Source: an uncultured Saprospiraceae bacterium (GTDB taxonomy: Bacteria > Bacteroidota > Bacteroidia > Chitinophagales > Saprospiraceae). Taken from it: a stretch of 64,000 nucleotides of DNA. The position numbers were made by a program, and so were the translations under genes. The notes under the pieces are model-generated. The model did no database searches, was not told the origin of the DNA, and saw nothing but the letters and a program-made list of their open reading frames with translations. The stretch spans positions 1 to 64,000 of the forward strand of contig CALFWZ010000006.1 of assembly GCA_937928405.1 (NCBI GenBank), given 5' to 3'. Positions 44,476 to 50,714 of the stretch are shown one piece after another. Every line of letters begins with the position of its first letter. Position 1 is the stretch's first letter.

Positions 44476-44877
44476 AGTGCTTCCTACCAAGAGGCCTGCT
44501 TTAATAGTAATCCTTCCTAGGCAAATTATTGGTTATACGCCTGATTTGCCTTTGTCTTCTCAAGATTGTGTATGTCTATTCGTCGGGTAAGAAATAGAGC
44601 GACGACTCTGGGTGGAAAGATAGTAATTTTTGGGGAGATTTGGAGAGGAAAATAGAAGAGTTTTGAGCTCAGAGGACTTAGCCTATCTGGTTTCTGTGTG
44701 TAAGGATATCGTTTCTGATTTTAAGAATCAAAGATTGCATGCTATCATTATTTCAGTTAGCTTTAGAAATATTTTATTTCTAGAAACAACCTATAGAAGT
44801 TGTTTTAAAATAGTGAAAAATAACAATTGAACAAAAACATTAGTCATAAGTTATAATTTGTAAATAAAAAACATCTT
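44476..44877. other. Divergent intergenic region with direct repeat R1
   Basis: Contains the 108-base repeat R1 (44544-44651) and a copy of the MITE-like end, AGAAGTTGTTTTAAAATAG at 44795-44813, facing AGAAACAACC just before it. A 66-codon frame at 44630-44830 starts inside R1 and is not supported. Confidence 0.6.
44544..44651. repeat. Direct repeat R1, copy 1
   Basis: 108 bases from ATTTGCCTTTGTCTTCTCAA to GGAGAGGAAA. They recur without gaps at 46419-46526 with about nine mismatches. The repeat has no evident coding content. Confidence 0.85.
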
Positions 44878-46281
44878 ATGAAATATTTATTGCTACTACC
44901 TTTTCTATTATTCAACAATTCTCTTACCGCCCAAATGCTGTGGAGCAACACCTACCAAATAACTGAAAATTTTTCTAACGGACAAAATGGCTTAGTAATC
45001 TTAGATAGTGGAGAAATAGTGATCGGTGGTCATTATAATACTGGAAATTCTAGTGGGACCAGAACATCTTTTCTTTTATCCGCAGATTTAGAAACCGGAG
45101 ATTCCATTGGTTTTACAAATTGTACTTCTATTAGTCTTTGCGACGAGCGAAATGATATTCTGGTGATGGGACGAAATGAAAATAATGACATTTTTACTGC
45201 CGGAACTCAATATTTTGGAAATCCAAACTATCTGGCACAGATTAGCGGTCCAAATGATCTTTCTGTTAATTGGATTTTATATAATAGCGATCTTGAAAAT
45301 GTGCATCACATCAATTACATAGAATCAGTTTCTGACGGAATAGTCATTATAGGAAAATTTTCTAATATAGATTACTTTGCCATGAAATTTAATGCTGCGG
45401 GAGAACAAATATGGTCAACGAGACTGCCGACTATCTCACCGAGTAATGTTCTCAAAGCAACTATCTTACCGAATGATCATATTGCGATTTACTACCAAAG
45501 TGGGAATTTTCCTAACAATTCAAATTTTTTAGCCCTACTTGATGATACTGGAAACATCCAATACAATTTACTGATAGGAAAGACTATTTTTGAATTGGGA
45601 GCTACCAATGATAATAAAATTGTCGCCCTACAAAAAGATGATATATTTAGTGGTCCATACGAACTTGTAACCTACAACGAAAATGCAGGAAGGACAATTC
45701 TGGATGATAATTATAACGCCGACTTTCCTCGAAAAATATTCACCAACCTAAATAATGAGATATTCATTATCGATGATGTCAGTATAAATAACGAAGATAA
45801 ACTGAAGATTCATAAACTATCACCAGCAGGCGACAGTTTATGGAGTGAAACGTACGGAGAAGATGGCTACGATTACACTTACCGCGAATCCAGATTTGTC
45901 AACGATCAAACTATAGTATTCATGGGTTCAAGTCGCAACAATATTACCTCTGCAAATCCCAAAATATTGCTAATGGCCGTAAATGTATCGAACTTACCTA
46001 CCTCGACTAATAACCTGACCGCTAGTGATCACCATTTTTTGCTTTACCCCAATCCAGGTACCAACGAAATTAAAATAGTCACCAATAACCCAGAAACAGA
46101 TCAAGGATTTTATAGGTTATACAGCCTAGACGGTAAACTTATTCAGGAAGCGCCATTTTACTCAGAAAGGTTGATTGATATCCAGCAACTTGATCAGGGA
46201 TTTTATTTTATTAAACTATTTGATCAAAGTGGGGCAATCATTGGTGTAGAAAAATTAATAAAAGCACAAAGTAACATCTAA
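44878..46281 (+). CDS. Exported protein with T9SS sorting domain
   Basis: A 467-residue secreted protein. A signal peptide (LLLLPFLLFNNSLTAQ) leads into a beta-rich body with loosely repeated units such as LVILDSGEIVIGGHY and IEFWDAxG-like KLSPAGDSLWSETYG, resembling a propeller of the kind in delta-60/Kelch-like exported proteins. The last 80 residues are a T9SS type A domain: FLLYPNPGTNEIKIV, YRLYSLDGKLIQE, GFYFIKL, KLIKAQ. The function of the body is not recognised. Confidence 0.8.
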   Translation: MKYLLLLPFLLFNNSLTAQMLWSNTYQITENFSNGQNGLVILDSGEIVIGGHYNTGNSSGTRTSFLLSADLETGDSIGFTNCTSISLCDERNDILVMGRNENNDIFTAGTQYFGNPNYLAQISGPNDLSVNWILYNSDLENVHHINYIESVSDGIVIIGKFSNIDYFAMKFNAAGEQIWSTRLPTISPSNVLKATILPNDHIAIYYQSGNFPNNSNFLALLDDTGNIQYNLLIGKTIFELGATNDNKIVALQKDDIFSGPYELVTYNENAGRTILDDNYNADFPRKIFTNLNNEIFIIDDVSINNEDKLKIHKLSPAGDSLWSETYGEDGYDYTYRESRFVNDQTIVFMGSSRNNITSANPKILLMAVNVSNLPTSTNNLTASDHHFLLYPNPGTNEIKIVTNNPETDQGFYRLYSLDGKLIQEAPFYSERLIDIQQLDQGFYFIKLFDQSGAIIGVEKLIKAQSNI

Positions 46282-46322
46282 GATTCAAGGATTATTCCTC
46301 TACCCAGCATTATTAGCCATTA

Positions 46323-46399
46323 ATCAAGCAGAAAATCTATCTCCTATTTTTAATTGGCAAGATGGACGTATTGCGGAAAACGCGATTTACTTTCAGGTA
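46323..46399 (+). pseudogene. Copied internal fragment of the lipoprotein gene at 48833-49618
   Basis: 77 bases are identical to 49329-49405 at all but one position (T for C). In the intact gene this stretch encodes DQAENLSPIFNWQDGRIAEN and on to YFQV. Here it has no start, no continuation and no product, so it is a gene remnant or a rearrangement scar. It lies 42 bases after a T9SS gene and 19 bases before repeat R1 copy 2. Confidence 0.9.
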
Positions 46400-46418
46400 G
46401 GCTGTAACGCCTTGCCTT

Positions 46419-46526
46419 ATTTGCCTTTGTCTTCTCAAGGTTGTGTATATCTATTCGTCGGGTTAGAAATAGAGTGCCGACTCTGAGTGGGAAAATAGTA
46501 ATTTTTGGGGAGAGTTGGAGAGGAAA
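46419..46526. repeat. Direct repeat R1, copy 2
   Basis: About 92 percent identical to 44544-44651, same orientation, 1875 bases apart. The pair brackets the T9SS gene at 44878-46281 and could allow its loss or duplication by recombination. Confidence 0.85.
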
Positions 46527-46568
46527 CTGCTGTAAACTCTATCCCCCTATAAACAAAAAAGTATTTCA

Positions 46569-47126
46569 TTAAAATTTATAAAATATCCCTCCTAAAAAAA
46601 TGATAAACCAAAAGGAAATAAATCTTATTGCTCTTATATATTTGGGGGTACAAAAACCTTTATCAATAATTTCCCAAACAAAAGTACTACTATCTCCATA
46701 CAATTTATTACCAAGTTCTTTAAAATCAAAATGAAGCTTAATACTTAGAAAAACAGAAAACAACCATGATGAAATAAAAAAAGCTAAAAAATGGAAACCA
46801 GAAATATCATTCCCAAGAGCTACAATTTTTATATTAAAAATAACCATCCAAGCAAAAGAAACACATAAAAGACCAACAAACGTCATTTTAGAAGAAGGTG
46901 AACTTGAAGTCCTATCCGTAAATGTTATCAACTTCACCACACTAAATGAAGCAATTAATGTAAAAAGCATAAATACAATAAATCTAAATTCAGAACTAAT
47001 CCCATTTAAAAATAAATTAAACCAATCAGGTGCATTATTTGCAATGGGAACAAGACTAAAAAAAAAGTTTACTATTGTGATTGATCCTGCAGTCAATGGG
47101 ATTATACTCGATAAAGGAATCTTCAT
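46569..47126 (-). CDS. Hypothetical membrane protein with five helices
   Basis: Not recognised. 185 residues with hydrophobic segments at PLTAGSITIVNFFFSLVPI, FIVFMLFTLIASFSVVKLI, MTFVGLLCVSFAWMVIFNI, FHFLAFFISSWLFSVFLSI and AIRFISFWFIIFLGGIF. It is on the same strand as, and 145 bases downstream of, the toxin-antitoxin-chaperone genes. It may be cargo of that module or part of it; context is the only argument. Confidence 0.55.
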   Translation of the reverse strand: MKIPLSSIIPLTAGSITIVNFFFSLVPIANNAPDWFNLFLNGISSEFRFIVFMLFTLIASFSVVKLITFTDRTSSSPSSKMTFVGLLCVSFAWMVIFNIKIVALGNDISGFHFLAFFISSWLFSVFLSIKLHFDFKELGNKLYGDSSTFVWEIIDKGFCTPKYIRAIRFISFWFIIFLGGIFYKF

Positions 47127-47271
47127 AGTCTTGAATGATTTTGAACATCAAAACATTACAACTTTTATAGCAATACATGCAATTTAAAAATCTATATTGT
47201 TTTGCACTAGAACATTCCACAGCCAAAATAAAATTTTTCTATTCAATGGTATCAAAAAAATTGAATGATTT

Positions 47272-47742
47272 TTATTTTGAAGAAAAGGTTAGAAGGTTCT
47301 TCTTTATTAAATCCTCATATTTTAAGTTTATCATTTCAGTAGGATTAAAAACAGGTAAAGGATGCTTATTTATAATATATCCTCTTGTTATATTATCATA
47401 ATATCCTTTTATCATAATTATAGCTGTACCCAAGAGATGTGCTAGATAGTCAACCTCAAAGGTTTTCTGATTCTTTGCAGGTTTGATCAATTCAAAATTG
47501 ACTATGTGGTCAGAGTGATAAACAGGAAAAAAAGTCTCTCCTTTTTTAGTTTTTTTATCTAAATAAGCATATTGAACATGAATAAAGATCTCTATGTTAC
47601 TTAATTTCTTATAACTCATCATAAAGTCGAAGTCAAAATCTAACTTTTTAGCATCGAACTTTTTACCGATGTAGTAATCGAAATCTCTTAACTCAATATT
47701 CACCGTTTTTAATCTGGGAACTTTATATTGTATATTCTTCAT
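47272..47742 (-). CDS. SecB-like chaperone of a toxin-antitoxin module
   Basis: A 156-residue protein of SecB length. NIEIFIHVQYAYLDKKTKKG and IVNFELIKP correspond to the SecB beta-sheet, and AHLLGTAIIMIKGYYDNITRG then LPVFNPTEM lines up with the SecB C-terminal pattern of HxLG, a helix, SRGxFPxLxLxPVNF. Solitary SecB-like proteins beside a HigBA-type pair define toxin-antitoxin-chaperone systems, in which the chaperone folds and protects the antitoxin. Its start overlaps the antitoxin stop by four bases (ATGA). Similarity is at the pattern level only, so this needs a profile search. Confidence 0.6.
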   Translation of the reverse strand: MKNIQYKVPRLKTVNIELRDFDYYIGKKFDAKKLDFDFDFMMSYKKLSNIEIFIHVQYAYLDKKTKKGETFFPVYHSDHIVNFELIKPAKNQKTFEVDYLAHLLGTAIIMIKGYYDNITRGYIINKHPLPVFNPTEMINLKYEDLIKKNLLTFSSK

Positions 47743-48179
47743 AATCCTTTACAAATAGATAATGGGCTAGATTTGTTAATACGTCTTATTTTCTTATCAT
47801 GACCAAAGGACATTTTTTTAATTTTTGAAGAATCAAATTTTACTCCTGTAGCATATTCATCAAAAGTTCTTCGACTTGCTTGAATATCTTCAACAGGTAC
47901 TATATTGAATTTTTTATTTAAAGCAAGACCTAATCCAGCTAATATTCTTAAATTTGGAACCTTATTTCCTCTCATTATTTGAGTTATATAGCTAGCAGAA
48001 GTTCCAACTTTTTCTGCAAGTTCTTTTCTGTTTATATTTTGCTTTTCAGCTTCTTTTTCTATTGAACTAAGAAAAGAAAGTGCTAACATTTGAGTTTCAA
48101 ACTCTATTTCTTCTTTAAAATCCTTAACGTCAAATACTTTCTTAAAAGCTTCAACTCCATTCTTTGTATTCATAATCAT
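47739..48179 (-). CDS. XRE-family antitoxin with C-terminal extension
   Basis: A 146-residue DNA-binding protein. The helix-turn-helix is INRKELAEKVGTSASYITQI with MRGNKVPNLRILAGLGLALN, residues about 50-90. About 45 residues precede it and 55 follow (KKFNIVPVEDIQASRRTF onward), longer than a typical HigA. In TAC systems such an extension is the chaperone-addiction segment recognised by the SecB-like protein. It overlaps the toxin gene by 29 bases and the chaperone gene by four. It should repress its own operon. Confidence 0.75.
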   Translation of the reverse strand: MIMNTKNGVEAFKKVFDVKDFKEEIEFETQMLALSFLSSIEKEAEKQNINRKELAEKVGTSASYITQIMRGNKVPNLRILAGLGLALNKKFNIVPVEDIQASRRTFDEYATGVKFDSSKIKKMSFGHDKKIRRINKSSPLSICKGL

Positions 48180-48561
48180 AATTTTGAATTGATGATAGGA
48201 TATTTATTTCTTTTTTCGATAATTTTTGGTCCTTCTTGTGATGAAGTCTAGATAGTACAATTCGTTTTACTTTTGTAGCATCTTTTTTGGTAAATCTTTC
48301 AATTTTACAATAGATTCTATAATTATCTGATCCTTTACTTAATTTCATTGTTCCTGTACCTGGGTATTCAGAGTATTCTTCATACATGTCTCTTGTAATC
48401 GTATTTCTGAATATACCTTCAACGATCATTTTAAATTTTTTCTCCTTACTACTTTCTTTAAAAATTTTATTAGCTATATCTTTGATTCCATCTAGGCAAA
48501 TATATACCTCGATAGATTCATCATTATTTGACCTTATTTTAAAACATTTCTTACTAGCCAC
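48151..48561 (-). CDS. RelE/HigB-like toxin
   Basis: A 136-residue basic protein. The C-terminal half reads MKLSKGSDNYRIYCKIERFT, then KVKRIVLSRLHHKKDQKLSK, the strand-strand-helix core of RelE/HigB mRNA interferases (Gp49-like branch). The first 60 residues are more specific to this protein. RelE-type toxins cut mRNA at the ribosome when the antitoxin is lost. It is the first gene of a three-gene minus-strand operon, as in HigBA-type order with toxin first. Confidence 0.7.
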   Translation of the reverse strand: MASKKCFKIRSNNDESIEVYICLDGIKDIANKIFKESSKEKKFKMIVEGIFRNTITRDMYEEYSEYPGTGTMKLSKGSDNYRIYCKIERFTKKDATKVKRIVLSRLHHKKDQKLSKKEINILSSIQNYDYEYKEWS

Positions 48562-48832
48562 AAATTAAGCTATTGGTTAATTAATGTAAAGGTACTTTAT
48601 TTATTTTTCAAAAAAAAATCTTTATTTTTTGAAAAACCTCAAACATTAACACAATACTTTAACAAAGTGATTAAATAACACCTGAAAAACGAAAAAAATT
48701 TCACTATGTTCTGTATTATGCAATAAAAACTGATATCAAATATGTTAAACAAATCAAAGATTGGGCAACAAGTACATCTGAAATATTGTTTTCTTCTTAA
48801 TTCATTATATTTCGAAAACAGCAAATGTAAAA
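48562..48832. other. Promoter region of the toxin-antitoxin-chaperone operon
   Basis: Contains the 12-base inverted repeat at 48604-48636 and, on the minus strand, TACCTTTA near 48590, close to the TAnnTTTG -7 consensus. The part from 48640 to 48832 is featureless and includes the promoter of the divergent lipoprotein gene. Confidence 0.5.
48604..48636. promoter_or_regulatory. Candidate operator of the toxin-antitoxin operon
   Basis: TTTTTCAAAAAA (48604-48615) and TTTTTTGAAAAA (48625-48636) are exact reverse complements 9 bases apart, about 45 to 75 bases upstream of the toxin start. An XRE antitoxin dimer would suit it. Being A/T-only apart from one C/G pair, chance is possible. Confidence 0.4.
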
Positions 48833-49618
48833 ATGATTCTTAGTAATAAAATAAAAGGATTGCTTGTCATCTTTTTTCTCGCCTGCATCCTCCTCTCTTG
48901 CGGAGAAAAAGAAGAGACATTGCCAACCAACACCCTCGCCACATACATCGAAGAAAATGCTTCACTCCCGCTCATCCGCGACTCCCTCATCGCTTGCGCC
49001 GCCGGAGGACAAGAAAACTTTATGGTCAACGAAGAACGACCCATCTCAATTTTCTATTATCCAGCAGGAAATGCCACCGATTTTAAATATTTTGAAACAG
49101 CAAGCATCGAGGTAAATCCAGATGATTTATCTCAGTATCAAATTAAAATCTTACCCGATGCACCGATCTTGAATGGATATTTGAGGCATTTTTCGCGCGC
49201 AGCAATTGAGCAAAATATTTGGTGTCGGGTTAGTTTTATAAAAGAGGAGCGGCTACATATTTCAAATGCCATTCGGTTAAAATATAATGACTTGCCTTCT
49301 GAATTTAATCCGGAATTAGTAGAAATTGATCAAGCAGAAAATCTATCTCCTATTTTTAATTGGCAAGATGGACGCATTGCGGAAAACGCGATTTACTTTC
49401 AGGTAATCAGTGATGCTGACAACAACTTATTATCCGGTACTTATACTTTTGAACGACAGTTTCAATTTTATAATTTAGACAATGTGGTTTTGAATATTCG
49501 AGATATAAATCCCGTTCCGACGTTGGTTCCGGACGAAGATTATAATTTTTTATTGATGGCGGTCAGTTCTGACAACTGGGTAAATTTAATTATTGAAAAA
49601 TCGTTTGATACGCGATAA
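48833..49618 (+). CDS. Lipoprotein of unknown function (DUF4249-like context not shown)
   Basis: A 261-residue exported protein with lipobox ILLSC (Cys near 23). Two internal Cys (IACAAGG and NIWCRV) may pair. The body is beta-rich; NLSPIFNWQDGRIAENAIYF resembles an Ig/fibronectin-like strand pattern, and LVPDEDYNFLLMAVSSDNWVN ends the fold. I do not recognise a family. A 77-base piece of this gene is copied at 46323-46399. The next gene, 18 bases downstream, is another lipoprotein, a PqqB-like hydrolase, so the two are probably co-transcribed. Confidence 0.7.
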   Translation: MILSNKIKGLLVIFFLACILLSCGEKEETLPTNTLATYIEENASLPLIRDSLIACAAGGQENFMVNEERPISIFYYPAGNATDFKYFETASIEVNPDDLSQYQIKILPDAPILNGYLRHFSRAAIEQNIWCRVSFIKEERLHISNAIRLKYNDLPSEFNPELVEIDQAENLSPIFNWQDGRIAENAIYFQVISDADNNLLSGTYTFERQFQFYNLDNVVLNIRDINPVPTLVPDEDYNFLLMAVSSDNWVNLIIEKSFDTR

Positions 49619-49636
49619 GGAATTAATCAAAACAAC

Positions 49637-50611
49637 ATGAATAAATATCTACTCTTTTTCTCCATTTTTTATATTCTTTATATTTTTTCTTGTACAGAAG
49701 AAAAAACTTTACCGCCAGAACAAATAAAAAAAGATCCCGTCATCACCCATACTTCCTTAGTACTACTTGGCACCATTCAGGACGCAGGTTATCCTCAAAT
49801 TGGTTGTAAAAAGGCATGTTGTGCTCCTATTTTTAATAATCCAAACATTGTCCGAGAAGTTGTATCCTTGGGATTAATTGATGTACCCAATCACCGAACC
49901 TATTTGTTTGAAGCGACTCCTGATATGGTGAGACAAATGAAAAGAATTACTAGGTATGAGTCATCTAGTGAGCAAGAAATCGTAGATGGTATTTTTTTGA
50001 CACATGCGCATATCGGGCATTATACTGGATTGATGTACTTAGGAAAAGAAGCGACCAATGCAGAGAACGTCCCTGTTTTTGTGATGCCTAGAATGAAAGA
50101 ATATTTGACCCAAAATGGTCCCTGGAGTCAGCTAGTAAGTCAAAAGAATATCATTTTAAATGAAATGGAAAACGAAAAGGAAGTGCCACTTTCTAAAGAC
50201 CTACAAGTAACGCCTTTCTTAGTTCCTCATCGAGACGAATATTCTGAAGCGGTTGGTTTTAAAATTAAAGGACCTAATAAAACCGCCTTGTTCATACCTG
50301 ATATTGATAAATGGGAAAAATGGGAAAAGGATATTATGGAAGAAATAAAAAAAGTGGATTATGCTTTTTTAGACGCTACCTTCTATAGTGGTAAAGAAAT
50401 TAATAATAGAGATATTTCTCAAATTCCGCATCCCTTTGTTATCGAGAGTCTGGAAAAATTCAAAGACCTTGATAAAGAAAATAAAAACAAAGTGATTTTC
50501 ATACACTTCAATCATACCAATCCAATCATTGACACCAGTAGTAAGGAAGCCCAAAAAGTAATGAAAGCAGGATTTAGGATAGGAAGTCCTAACGATGTTT
50601 TTGAATTATAA
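49637..50611 (+). CDS. PqqB-like metallo-beta-lactamase-fold lipoprotein
   Basis: A 324-residue exported protein with lipobox IFSC. The MBL core follows PqqB: LVLLGTIQDAGYPQIGCKKACC (Cys-rich loop of the family), FLTHAHIGHYTG (HxHxxH-like metal motif), FLVPHRDEYSEAVGF and IPDIDKWEKW, with a late VIFIHFNHTNP. PqqB acts in PQQ synthesis, but other pqq genes are absent here and this copy is exported, so it is a relative of unknown substrate. It pairs with the preceding lipoprotein gene. Confidence 0.8.
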   Translation: MNKYLLFFSIFYILYIFSCTEEKTLPPEQIKKDPVITHTSLVLLGTIQDAGYPQIGCKKACCAPIFNNPNIVREVVSLGLIDVPNHRTYLFEATPDMVRQMKRITRYESSSEQEIVDGIFLTHAHIGHYTGLMYLGKEATNAENVPVFVMPRMKEYLTQNGPWSQLVSQKNIILNEMENEKEVPLSKDLQVTPFLVPHRDEYSEAVGFKIKGPNKTALFIPDIDKWEKWEKDIMEEIKKVDYAFLDATFYSGKEINNRDISQIPHPFVIESLEKFKDLDKENKNKVIFIHFNHTNPIIDTSSKEAQKVMKAGFRIGSPNDVFEL

Positions 50612-50648
50612 AACTATTTCAAGTTACAACAATTTGCACTCAAATAAA

Positions 50649-50686
50649 TGAATATTGAATGCTGAATATTCAACATCCAATATTCA
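50649..50686. repeat. Near-perfect 38-base palindrome
   Basis: TGAATATTGAATGCTGAAT and its continuation equal their own reverse complement except for two symmetric position pairs, both able to form G-T pairs in RNA. It lies between convergent genes and could serve as a shared terminator, though it lacks a T-tract. Confidence 0.7.
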
Positions 50687-50714
50687 ATTCTCCACAATAA
50701 CTAAAACCCACTCC

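Noticed and set aside
44630-44830. 66-codon plus-strand frame
   Set aside because: It starts inside repeat R1 and runs through a MITE-like end; copy 2 of R1 does not keep the frame.
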